From Collinsella sp. (GTDB taxonomy: Bacteria > Actinomycetota > Coriobacteriia > Coriobacteriales > Coriobacteriaceae): a stretch of 64,000 bases of DNA. Positions 52,169 to 60,337 of the stretch are shown in pieces. A program made the translations under genes and the position numbers. The stretch is from the NCBI GenBank assembly GCA_019414445.1, contig DXMA01000008.1:1-64000 (forward strand), read 5' to 3'. Below the pieces are notes generated by a model. That model did no database searches. It was not told the DNA's origin and worked only from the letters and a program-made list of their open reading frames with translations. Numbering within the stretch: position 1 is the first letter of the stretch; each line of letters begins with the position of its first letter.

Positions 52169-53473
52169 ATGGAGAAAACTGCAGAGCAGCTGCGCCGCGA
52201 GCACATTGCCCTAGAGGGCGACACCCATGGAAAGAACAAGTGGGCGATTCTGTTTACCGTGCTCATCATGACGTTTATGGTGTGTCTGGATTCGACCGTC
52301 GTGACCGTGGCGCTGCCCGTGATGCAAAAGGAGCTGGGCGTGGGCCTCGATCGCATTCAGCTGGTAAGCTCGGTGTATCTGCTTGCGACTTGCGTGGCTA
52401 TGTTGCCGTTTGGCCGTCTGGGCGACGTGCGCGGCAAGGTGAATGTGTTCCAGTTGGGCGTCATCGTCTTTTCGGTCGGTTCGCTGCTGTGCGGCCTTTC
52501 GGCCTCGCTCGAGGTTCTTATCCTGGCACGCATTGTTCAGGGCATAGGTTGCGCGGCGGCCATGGCTAACAACATGGGTATCATCACCGAGTCGTTTCCG
52601 GCGCGCGAACGAGGCCGTGCCATGGGTATTCTTGCGACCTTCGTGGCCCTCGGCATGATGTGTGGCCCCGTGCTCGGCGGCATGCTGGTGGCAAGCTTTC
52701 CTTGGGAGAGCATCTTCCTCATCAACCTGCCCATTGGCGTCATCTCGTTTATCGTGGGACTCTACACGCTGCCGCACGTTAAGCCAGAGGCCGGCGAACG
52801 CCCCATGTCCTTGATCGAGGCTGCTCGTCGCTGCTTTGCAAATTCGGCCTTCACCATCAACCTTGCCTGCATGCTCATCGTGTTCGTTGGCATTGGCGCA
52901 TCCGAGTTTATTCTGCCGTTCTATTTTCAGGATGCGCATGGGTTTGGGTCTGACGTTTCGGGCCTGCTGTTTTTGGCGCTGCCAATGGTGAATGCCTTTA
53001 TCGGCCCGCTTTCGGGAACGGTTTCGGACCGTGTCGGCTGCGAGGGCCCCACGGCGGTCGGCTTGGGCGTATATGTGTGCGGTCTCTTTGCGGTAAGCAC
53101 GCTCAACGAGCACTCTTCTATCCCTGTGATCGTGTGCTGCGTCGCATTTATGTCGTGCGGCACGTCGATTTTCCAGAGCCCCAACAACTCGCTGTATATG
53201 GGTTCGGCTCCGCGCGAAGCGCTCGGCTTTGCGGGCAGCTTGGGCAGTTTGGCGCGCTACGCCGGCATGGCACTCGGTATTACGGTGGCGTCGCATATCC
53301 TGTATGGGCAGATGAGCGTGGCGATGGGCGAGGCCGTGACCAGTTTTGTTGCAGGTCGTCCGGATGTGTTCCTGTTCGGTTTCCGTTCGGTGTTCTACGT
53401 GCTCATGGCTGTGGCCGCCGTGGGCTTTGCGCTTGCCATGGTGCGTTTGGTGAGGATACGCGCCCGCCATTAG
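52169..53473 (+). CDS. MFS transporter (DHA2/EmrB-QacA-like)
   Basis: 434-residue major facilitator protein with a hydrophilic ~30-residue N-terminus. The DHA motif LDSTVVTVALPVMQKEL follows the first span, motif A reads LPFGRLGDVRGK, and RIVQGIGCAAAMANNMGII continues the pattern. Likely drug/proton antiport; substrate unknown. ATG 52169 has GAAAGGA 5 nt upstream; ATG 52163 is two codons earlier. Confidence 0.88.
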   Translation: MEKTAEQLRREHIALEGDTHGKNKWAILFTVLIMTFMVCLDSTVVTVALPVMQKELGVGLDRIQLVSSVYLLATCVAMLPFGRLGDVRGKVNVFQLGVIVFSVGSLLCGLSASLEVLILARIVQGIGCAAAMANNMGIITESFPARERGRAMGILATFVALGMMCGPVLGGMLVASFPWESIFLINLPIGVISFIVGLYTLPHVKPEAGERPMSLIEAARRCFANSAFTINLACMLIVFVGIGASEFILPFYFQDAHGFGSDVSGLLFLALPMVNAFIGPLSGTVSDRVGCEGPTAVGLGVYVCGLFAVSTLNEHSSIPVIVCCVAFMSCGTSIFQSPNNSLYMGSAPREALGFAGSLGSLARYAGMALGITVASHILYGQMSVAMGEAVTSFVAGRPDVFLFGFRSVFYVLMAVAAVGFALAMVRLVRIRARH

Positions 53474-53633
53474 CGTGTTAGGAGGCTGTCTGCCACGAAT
53501 CGGGCCTATCTACTGGTCTTGCGGCTTTATGGTGCGTAGGGGCTTGTGGGGCGGGCGGGGGTCGGTCCGTGGTAGACTATCGAACAACGTTTATTAATCG
53601 CGCGGTATCGTTGCCGCGAGAAGGGGTTGCGCC

Positions 53634-54212
53634 ATGCAGGAGCTTGAGGATCGTATTCGCCATGACGGCATCGTAAAGGCCGGTAACGTCCTTAAGGTTG
53701 ATGCCTTCCTCAACCACCAGTGCGACGTTGAGCTGTTCGACCACATGGGTGCCGAGTGGGCCCGTCTGTTCGAGGGTGTCGAGATCAACAAGATCCTGAC
53801 GATCGAGGCTTCGGGCATTGGCATGGCTTGCATCGCAGCCCAGCATTTTGGCGGCGTGCCGGTGGTCTTTGCCAAGAAGGCACAGTCCATCAACCTTGAC
53901 GGCGAGCAGTATGCCACGACCATTTACTCCTTTACCAAGCAGAAGGAGTATCCGGTTATCGTGGGCAAGCGCTTCCTGTCTGAGGGCGATAAGGTCCTGA
54001 TTATCGACGACTTCCTAGCCAACGGTTGCGCGCTTGAGGGTCTTATTAAAATCTGTGAGGCTGCGGGCGCCGAAGTTGCCGGCATTGGCATCGCCGTTGA
54101 GAAGGGCTTCCAGGGCGGTGGCGATAAGCTCCGCGAGCGCGGCTTCCGCGTTGAGAGCCTGGCCCGTATCGCCGAAATGGACTGCGAGAACGGCGAGATC
54201 ACGTTCGCCTAG
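53634..54212 (+). CDS. xpt: xanthine phosphoribosyltransferase
   Basis: Salvages xanthine to XMP with PRPP. The 192 residues match the Gram-positive Xpt family: FLNHQCDVELFDHMG near 23-37, the TIEASGIGMACIAA segment and the PRPP loop VLIIDDFLANGCAL. No guanine riboswitch is recognisable in the 160 nt upstream; a GCGG.../...CCGC hairpin at about 53599-53616 is all that is seen. It ends in the palindromic terminator at 54241. Confidence 0.93.
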   Translation: MQELEDRIRHDGIVKAGNVLKVDAFLNHQCDVELFDHMGAEWARLFEGVEINKILTIEASGIGMACIAAQHFGGVPVVFAKKAQSINLDGEQYATTIYSFTKQKEYPVIVGKRFLSEGDKVLIIDDFLANGCALEGLIKICEAAGAEVAGIGIAVEKGFQGGGDKLRERGFRVESLARIAEMDCENGEITFA

Positions 54213-54240
54213 ACGCGCAACACAAGCGATTGGTATGCGA

Positions 54241-54276
54241 TGTGACAAAGGGACTGTCCCTTTGTCACATTTTTTT
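54241..54276 (+). terminator. palindromic xpt terminator
   Basis: A perfect odd palindrome: TGTGACAAAGGGAC (54241-54254), one T, then the exact complement to 54269, followed by seven T. The centre GGGACTGTCCC recalls the GGGACTGT in the arms of the palindrome at 54678. Confidence 0.92.
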
Positions 54277-54296
54277 GTATGAGGGGAGGTGTTGAT

Positions 54297-54669
54297 ATGG
54301 ATGAGAACAAGATGGGATGGAGCGAGTATGCGCGATATGCCGAGATGTCAGTCGAGGAGTTGACGCGCGATTGCGAGGTGCAGGTGTTTCGTGCGACGGG
54401 CCCGGGCGGACAGGGCGTGAACACGACGGACTCTGCGGTGCGCATGAAACATGGGCCCACGGGGATTGTCGTGACGGCGCGCGAGAGCCGCAGTCAGTTC
54501 CAGAATCGTGCGAGCTGTCTGCGTAAGCTGAGGGCAGAGCTTGAGCGTTGCGGGCGCCCGCCGCGCCAAGACCAAAGTGCCACAGCGATCGCGCCAGCAA
54601 AGGCTCAACGACAAGCACTTCAACGCCATTAAAAAGGCTAACCGACGCAAACCGGGCAGCGACGAATAG
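54297..54669 (+). pseudogene. GGQ release-factor-like protein, frameshifted C-terminus
   Basis: RF-1 domain protein resembling ArfB/YaeJ or the small peptide-chain-release-factor-like family, which hydrolyse peptidyl-tRNA on stalled ribosomes. ATGPGGQGVNTTDSAVR carries the GGQ loop. In the starting frame the protein ends at 54632 with a non-basic tail. One base out of frame, from about 54550, the sequence reads RAKTKVPQ then RSRQQRLNDKHFNAIKKAN and stops at 54669, the expected basic tail. One extra base near 54546-54550 thus disrupts the gene, or a frameshift joins the parts. ATG 54297 follows GGGGAGGTG. Confidence 0.75.
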
Positions 54670-54677
54670 CCTCCTCA

Positions 54678-54748
54678 TAAGTTGCGGTGAAATAGGGACT
54701 GTTTTGCGGCTTTAGCTGCATAAACAGTCCCTATTTCACCGCAACTTA
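54678..54748. terminator. 27-bp perfect palindrome, convergent gap
   Basis: Arms 54678-54704 and 54722-54748 are exact complements of 27 bp. The 17-nt loop pairs further (TGCGGC with GCTGCA). It lies between the GGQ gene and the lipid kinase gene, which converge. The outer arm word AGTTGCGGTG and the following AATA.GG.CTGTTT pattern are shared with 33789-33855. Confidence 0.85.
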
Positions 54749-54755
54749 GGTGGGT

Positions 54756-55718
54756 TTAGAGGGTGGGGTGCCAGACGTGAAGGGCTCCGCCGAGGACGTC
54801 GACCTCGATGCGCGAGGCGACAACGGGCTCGCCGTCGGCCTGGATGGGGTAGTCGGGCTCCTCAAAGGTAAGCTCGGCATGGCGACAGCGGCGCATGCGA
54901 ACCGGTGGCAGTTTGGTATGGTGGCCATCTTTGGCCGAAAGGAACATGGGAAGTGCGACCGCGCGCGGAACGGGGCCGCAGGCGTAGCAGACGTCGAGTA
55001 TGCCGTCGCACGGGTCGGCGTCGGGACAGATGCGATAGCCCGAGCCATACGTGGGTCCCAGCTGAATCGCCATGATGATTGCCCTCACGCGCTCGGCGGG
55101 CGCCCCGTCAAAGCTGACTGCCATGGGGTAGTTGCGATAGCGCAGGCCAAACTGCTCAAGTCCCGAGAGGGTGTAGAGCGGCGCGCCCGTCAAGCCGGTC
55201 TTTTTGCGCAGCTCGGTGGTGCCCAGGCCGATGGCGGCATCGATGCCGACCGAAAGCGTCTGGTCGTAGTACTCAACGGTAGCCTCGCCGCTGCCGCTCG
55301 CAGGGCTCCACGAGCGAATGCGCCCGATGTCCTGACGCTGCAGCTCGCAGGTGAGCAGCGCGCCAAAATCCTTACCGGAGAAATCGTCGATGCCGAGCGT
55401 TTGGGCAAAATCGTTGCCAGAGCCCACGGGTAGGATGGCAAGAGCGGGGCGGGTGTCCTCCTCTTGCGTCATAAGCCCGTTGACGACCTCGTGAATCACG
55501 CCGTCGCCGCCAAGGGCGATAACGGTGCGATAGCCCTGGGCCTGTGCGGCCAGCTCCTTGGCGTGTCCCATGCGCTCGGTTAGCACCAAGTCAAACTGGG
55601 ATGCGCGTGCAGTCATGTCCAAAAAGCGTTGCAGGCGCTCAGCAACTTCGTGCGCCGCACCCGACTGGGCGGCTGGGTTGGCGATGATGAGCGTGCGGCC
55701 AAAATCAGTTGCGTGCAT
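54756..55718 (-). CDS. diacylglycerol/lipid kinase family protein (DagK/YegS type)
   Basis: 320-residue lipid kinase of the DAGK catalytic family, using ATP to phosphorylate diacylglycerol or a related lipid at the membrane. The nucleotide loop GGDGVIHEVVNGL (near 85-97), IIANPAAQSGAA at the start and LPVGSGNDFAQTLG are diagnostic. ATG 55718 has GGGAG upstream. The previous in-frame codons have no site. Confidence 0.9.
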   Translation of the reverse strand: MHATDFGRTLIIANPAAQSGAAHEVAERLQRFLDMTARASQFDLVLTERMGHAKELAAQAQGYRTVIALGGDGVIHEVVNGLMTQEEDTRPALAILPVGSGNDFAQTLGIDDFSGKDFGALLTCELQRQDIGRIRSWSPASGSGEATVEYYDQTLSVGIDAAIGLGTTELRKKTGLTGAPLYTLSGLEQFGLRYRNYPMAVSFDGAPAERVRAIIMAIQLGPTYGSGYRICPDADPCDGILDVCYACGPVPRAVALPMFLSAKDGHHTKLPPVRMRRCRHAELTFEEPDYPIQADGEPVVASRIEVDVLGGALHVWHPTL

Positions 55719-55805
55719 GGGGCGACTCCCGGCGTATGACGTGACGGTGCGGTCGCGCTCAGGTCGAATTGCCCCCGATTGTGGCTGCACGTCGAATACT
55801 TACGT

Positions 55806-57227
55806 CTACTCTATCAGGTCGTTGTGGCGCTCGATAGCATCCGCTACCGTACCACCCTCATCCACAATAAGCGAACGGCGCTTGGGCGAGATGATGCGCT
55901 GGGCGGGGTACACGCCGCGGTGTCCGGCAGTTAGGTAGCTGATAAAGGCCACGATGACAAAGAACCCGGCTGCCGTGCCGTGGAACAGGTCGATGGCCAT
56001 CATGCAGGTGGTGATGGGCACGTTGAGGCCGGCACAGAACACGCCGAGCATGCCGAGAGCCGCCAGAAAACTGGGGTCGATTCCGACGAGGCAACCGATC
56101 CAGCCGCCGAGCGCCGCACCGATGCCAAACAGGGGCGTGACCTCGCCGCCTTGGAAGCCCGCACCCAGGGTAAGCGCTGTGACGACCAACTTGATGGCTG
56201 CGTCTGCCAGGGTGGTGTTGCCGGCAAATCCGGCGCCGGAAAGCCACGTGGAAAGGCCGGCGTAGTCCCAGGCGTCGAGAAGGGCATAGGCGGCCAAAAC
56301 CACGAGTGCGCCTATGAGTGCGCGAACGAGGTAATTGGTGATAAAGCGACCGTACAGGCTCTTGACGGTTCGAACTGACCAGGCAAAGAGGCGTGCCGTC
56401 AGACCGAAGATAATGGCGCTGATAACAACGATGACAACCGTCCGTGGTGTCATGTTGGGAACGCTGGCGATAACATTCGCCTCGTACTCGGTACCCAGGG
56501 CGAGTGATGTAAAGTAGCCGGTAAACGAGGCGACCAGGCAGTAGATGCCCGCGGTGTAGTCGATCTTGCCGATAAAGCACATCTCCATGCCAAAGAAAGC
56601 TCCGGCAAGGGGCGAACCGAATACGGCGCCAAAGGCCGACGAGATGCCGGCGAGCATGAGGTCGTGGTGGTCATGCTTTTTAAGGTGGGCGAGGCTCGAG
56701 ATGTTGCTGGCGATGGTGCCGCCAATCTGAACCGCGGCTCCCTCGCGACCGGCCGATCCACCCGTTAGGTGCGTGAGCGTGGAGCAGACGAAGGTGAGGA
56801 CGGCCATGCGCATATGGATGAGGCGTGTGCCCAGAGCGGAGTCGATGACCAGGTTGTTGCCACGCTTGGCGGCAAGACCGTGGTTTTTGTACACCCATGC
56901 GGTGGCAACGCCCACAACGGGAAACAAGGCGTAGACCCACACATGGTGCTCGCGATAGTCGGTCGCGATATTCAGCGAGGCCAAAAACGCCCAAGCGGCA
57001 ACGCCCATGGCGAGCGAGACAATGACGACGAGCGCGAGCAACTTGGCGCTCGCGAGTAGGTTGCGGGCGTTGCGGCGCGTGTCGGCAGCCAAGAGATGCT
57101 CAGAGCGGGTGAGCTGATGCCTGCCTGCCGTGATGACGTCGTTCAGGGAGAAAAAACCGCCTTCGTCGAGCGGCTGGGAATGATCCTGCGCTTCGTTTGC
57201 GCTTTCGGGTTTGTCGTTATGAGCCAT
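55806..57227 (-). CDS. CLC family anion transporter, possibly the fluoride-type (CLC-F)
   Basis: 473-residue CLC protein with about ten or more hydrophobic helices after a ~75-residue soluble N-terminus. Selectivity-region motifs are GGSAGREGAAVQIGG and GFQGGEVTPLFGIGAALGG. Typical chloride CLCs have GK/REGP and GxFxP; the REGxxVQxGG and GGEVTPLF pattern recalls the fluoride/proton antiporter branch. That subfamily call is from memory and not verified. No fluoride riboswitch is seen upstream. AGAGGAA precedes ATG 57227. Confidence 0.85.
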   Translation of the reverse strand: MAHNDKPESANEAQDHSQPLDEGGFFSLNDVITAGRHQLTRSEHLLAADTRRNARNLLASAKLLALVVIVSLAMGVAAWAFLASLNIATDYREHHVWVYALFPVVGVATAWVYKNHGLAAKRGNNLVIDSALGTRLIHMRMAVLTFVCSTLTHLTGGSAGREGAAVQIGGTIASNISSLAHLKKHDHHDLMLAGISSAFGAVFGSPLAGAFFGMEMCFIGKIDYTAGIYCLVASFTGYFTSLALGTEYEANVIASVPNMTPRTVVIVVISAIIFGLTARLFAWSVRTVKSLYGRFITNYLVRALIGALVVLAAYALLDAWDYAGLSTWLSGAGFAGNTTLADAAIKLVVTALTLGAGFQGGEVTPLFGIGAALGGWIGCLVGIDPSFLAALGMLGVFCAGLNVPITTCMMAIDLFHGTAAGFFVIVAFISYLTAGHRGVYPAQRIISPKRRSLIVDEGGTVADAIERHNDLIE

Positions 57228-57437
57228 ACGTTCCTCTTTTAGGTTGCAACGCAAGCATTATAAAACGCGGTAAACGCGACGAGCCGGTGGGTTGGTTTCC
57301 ATTCTGTTTCGCGGCCTGCAACCGACAGGTGTATTTGCGGGTACAGGCCGAGTCGCGGTCGTGCGTCGGGGGATTATACTGAGACAAGCATATAGAATCG
57401 GCGCCTCTGTTGTGCGCCGTGGCATTAAGAGGTGCAT

Positions 57438-58700
57438 ATGGCAGAGAAGCTCATTCCGCTGGAGGACGCGCAGTCGATTGTTCAGTCGCACGTTGCTCCG
57501 ACCGATCTCGTCGAGATTCCCGTGTGGCAGGCCGCCGGTCTTCCCTTGGCCGAGGACGCGGTGGCCGATATCGACATCTCGCCGTTTGCCAACAGCGCTA
57601 TGGACGGATATGCCGTGCGCTCGGCGGACTTGGCGCAGGCATCTGGCGAGGCGCCGGTGACGCTCGACGTTATCGGACACGAGGCCGCGGGCCATGTGTT
57701 TGAGGGCGCTATCGGCGCGGGCGAGGCGGTCCGCGTTATGACAGGCGCGCCGGTGCCCGAAGGTGCCGACGCCGTGGTGAAATACGAGATCGTCGATGTG
57801 CTCGACGGCGATGGCAACGAGGGCTCGCACGTTCGCTTCTCGGCGCCTACCAAGGTAGGGGAGAACGTTCGCTCGGCTGCTGAGGAAGCCCATGCCGGCG
57901 ACGTCGTGATGCGCGCTGGCGAGGTTGTGGCTCCGGCCGGCGCGGGTCTGCTGGCAAGCGCCGGATACGCGAGCGTGAAGGTGCACGCCGCCCCACGTGT
58001 GGGCATTATCTCGCTGGGCACGGAACTGGTCGCACCGAGTAAGGTACCGGCGCGCGGTCAGATTCGTGATTCCAACTCGTCGGCGTTGATGGCCGAAGCA
58101 CTTGATGCCGGCGCCGAGCCCGTGTTCTACGGCATTGCGCCCGATGATGAGCAGGCGATTGCCGAGCTGGTTCATCGTGCCGTGCAGGAGTGCGACTTTG
58201 TCATTACGAGCGGCGGTGCCTCGGCGGGCGACTACGACTATGTGACGGCGCTGGTCCAGCGCGAGGGCGAGGTGCTCTTCGATCGCATCTCGATGCGCCC
58301 CGGCAAGGCCATCACGTTTGGCTTGCTCGGAGGTAAGCCCTACCTGGGGCTTTCAGGCAATCCGGCCGCGGCGTATGTAGGCTTTGAGATGCTTGCCCGT
58401 CCGGCGATCCGCAAGATGCGCGGCTTTGCCGAGGGCGTGCGTCCCGTGCAGCAGGCGACGCTCACGCACGGCGTGAAGAAGCGCCAGGACCGACGCTTCT
58501 TCGATCGCGCCACGGTTTTGCGCGACCCCGAGACCGGTGAGCTGTTGGTGACCGAGGCCAATACGCAGAATTCGGCGCTGCTCGGCACGATGCAGCGGGC
58601 CAATTGCCTGCTGCGTATTGACGAAGGACCGTGCGAGCTCAAGGCGGGCGACGTCGTGGATGTCGTGCGTGTCGACCTGCCCGAGGGAACGGTGCTGTAG
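57438..58700 (+). CDS. moeA: molybdopterin molybdenumtransferase MoeA
   Basis: Inserts molybdate into adenylated molybdopterin. The 420 residues show the MoeA order: PLEDAQSIV start, NSAMDGYAVRSAD (near 52-64), MTGAPVPEGADAVV, GTELV, ITSGGASAGDYDYV in the catalytic domain III, GNPAAAYVGF and a C-terminal domain IV. ATG 57438 lies 5 nt after AAGAGG; GTG 57432 is an alternative. mogA starts 10 nt downstream. Confidence 0.95.
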   Translation: MAEKLIPLEDAQSIVQSHVAPTDLVEIPVWQAAGLPLAEDAVADIDISPFANSAMDGYAVRSADLAQASGEAPVTLDVIGHEAAGHVFEGAIGAGEAVRVMTGAPVPEGADAVVKYEIVDVLDGDGNEGSHVRFSAPTKVGENVRSAAEEAHAGDVVMRAGEVVAPAGAGLLASAGYASVKVHAAPRVGIISLGTELVAPSKVPARGQIRDSNSSALMAEALDAGAEPVFYGIAPDDEQAIAELVHRAVQECDFVITSGGASAGDYDYVTALVQREGEVLFDRISMRPGKAITFGLLGGKPYLGLSGNPAAAYVGFEMLARPAIRKMRGFAEGVRPVQQATLTHGVKKRQDRRFFDRATVLRDPETGELLVTEANTQNSALLGTMQRANCLLRIDEGPCELKAGDVVDVVRVDLPEGTVL

Positions 58701-58710
58701 GAGGAAGACT

Positions 58711-59190
58711 ATGGAGCTGAAGATTTCGATTGTGACGTGTTCGGACACGCGCGATCTTGCGCAGGACGAGGCGGGTGCCGCGCTCGAGGAGCTTATCGAG
58801 GCGCAGGGCTGGGCGGTCGCCTCGCATGTGGTCGTGCGCGACGACGTCAGCGAGATTGGTGATGCCATTGCGGAAGCCGCCGATGAGTGCCACGCCAATG
58901 TCGTGCTCGCCTGCGGCGGCACGGGGCTTTCGATGCGCGACGTGACGCCCGAGGCGACGCGTGCCGTCTGCGACCGTGATGTGCCGGGTATTGCCGAGGC
59001 GATTCGCGCGTACTCGATGACCAAGACGCGCCGCGCCATGCTCTCGCGTGCTATTTGCATGCAACGAGGTCATACACTTGTCGTAAACTTTCCCGGTTCT
59101 ACGAAGGCCGCCCGCGAAAGCTGGGAGGCCATAGCGGACCAGCTGGAGCATGCGGCTCAGATGACAGCGGGCGGCGGACATACCAACTAG
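58711..59190 (+). CDS. mogA: MogA/MoaB family molybdopterin adenylyltransferase
   Basis: 159-residue protein of the MogA/MoaB family that adenylates molybdopterin before metal insertion. Motifs: IVTCSDTRDLAQDEAG, the GGTGLSMRDVTPEAT nucleotide-binding loop and VNFPGSTKAARESWEAI. It is cotranscribed with moeA; GGAGGA precedes ATG 58711. Confidence 0.9.
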   Translation: MELKISIVTCSDTRDLAQDEAGAALEELIEAQGWAVASHVVVRDDVSEIGDAIAEAADECHANVVLACGGTGLSMRDVTPEATRAVCDRDVPGIAEAIRAYSMTKTRRAMLSRAICMQRGHTLVVNFPGSTKAARESWEAIADQLEHAAQMTAGGGHTN

Positions 59191-59280
59191 GTGGTTTACC
59201 TGCGGCGGGGCGACCTGAACGGCTGCTCCGCTTTTGTTTTCCGCCGAAGCGACGCCGAGGTGCACGGTAACTTGAAACTA

Positions 59281-59333
59281 TATTCTCTGACGAGAATAAT
59301 ATCTCACTATCATTATTCGCGCAGAAGTATAAT
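59281..59333 (+). promoter_or_regulatory. modA promoter with inverted repeats
   Basis: A perfect -10, TATAAT at 59328-59333, sits 60 nt before modA. No good -35 exists; in its place are GAATAAT (59294-59300) with ATTATTC (59312-59318), an inverted repeat with an 11-nt spacer. A second one lies just upstream, TATTCTC (59281) with GAGAATA (59292). This suggests a regulated promoter, plausibly molybdate-responsive. Confidence 0.5.
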
Positions 59334-59393
59334 CTGGTTGCAGATTAAAGCCCGCGGCGGGGTGCCCGGGCATAGCGTTCGAAAGGGTTGAAT

Positions 59394-60269
59394 ATGTTCG
59401 ATATGGTTTCTCGCCGCGGATTCGTCTCGCTTTCTGCTGTCGCCGCTGCCGGCCTCGGTCTTGCCGGCTGCTCGGGCAACAAGACGTCCGAGCCAGCTGG
59501 TTCCGATGCCGGCTCCGCCAAGTCTTCCTCTAAGAAGAAGGCTGTCGAGCTGCAGGTCTTTGCCGCCAACTCGCTCGAGAAGGCCTTGCCCGAGGTCCAG
59601 GAGCTCTACACCGAGCAGACCGGCACCACGTTTGCCGACACGCAGTTTAAGGCGTCCGGCGACCTCGTCGAGCAGATGCGTGCCGGCGCCACGGTCGACG
59701 TGCTCATCACTGCTTCCAAGGGCACCATGGATGACGCTGAGACCGCTGAGCTCGTCGACACCGACACCCGCGAGGATATGTTCGTCAACGACCTCGTGAT
59801 CATTCGCGCCGAGGGCTCCGACACCAAGGTCGAGGCCATCGCCGACGTCGCGAACCTGGACGGCAAGATCGCCATTGGCGACGCCAAGACCGTCCCCGCC
59901 GGCAAGTACGCCAACCAGGCCCTGGCCTCCGTGGGCCTCTATACCGGCACCGAGGGCGACGACGGCGAGTATGCTCCCGAGATCGCCGACAAGGTCGCCC
60001 TGGCCGACAAGGTTGGCACTGCTGCCGCCTATGTGTCCACAGGCGACTGCGTGGCCGGTTTTGTCTACAGCTCTGACATCTACCGCTACGATGGCATCGA
60101 GGAGGCCTTCGTTTGCCCCGAGGATTCGCACAAGCCCATCGTGTACCCGGGTGCCGTTGCCGATGGCTCCGAGCACGCCGACGAGGCCAAGGCGTTTATC
60201 GACTTCTGCCTGTCTAACAAGAAGGCTCAGAAGATTTGGGCTAAGTACGGCTTTGAGCTTTCCGCGTAG
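59394..60269 (+). CDS. modA: molybdate-binding lipoprotein ModA
   Basis: Substrate-binding protein of the molybdate ABC importer, 291 residues. The signal carries Arg-Arg (SRRGFVSLS) and a lipobox LAGC near residue 22, so it may be exported as a lipoprotein. Binding-site segments: FAANSLEKALPEVQELY, ASGDLVEQMRAGA, SKGTMDDA and IGDAKTVPAGKYA. ATG 59394 lies 7 nt after GAAAGG. modB follows. Confidence 0.92.
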   Translation: MFDMVSRRGFVSLSAVAAAGLGLAGCSGNKTSEPAGSDAGSAKSSSKKKAVELQVFAANSLEKALPEVQELYTEQTGTTFADTQFKASGDLVEQMRAGATVDVLITASKGTMDDAETAELVDTDTREDMFVNDLVIIRAEGSDTKVEAIADVANLDGKIAIGDAKTVPAGKYANQALASVGLYTGTEGDDGEYAPEIADKVALADKVGTAAAYVSTGDCVAGFVYSSDIYRYDGIEEAFVCPEDSHKPIVYPGAVADGSEHADEAKAFIDFCLSNKKAQKIWAKYGFELSA

Positions 60270-60337
60270 TGCGGCTTGGCGCGATAATTCCATCGTTTTG
60301 TGTTTCACTCCGTCCTTGTATTCGCTTGGAGCTTTTC

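Noticed and set aside
53474..53633. Guanine riboswitch expected upstream of xpt
   Set aside because: The conserved purine aptamer loops are not present; only a small GC hairpin is seen.
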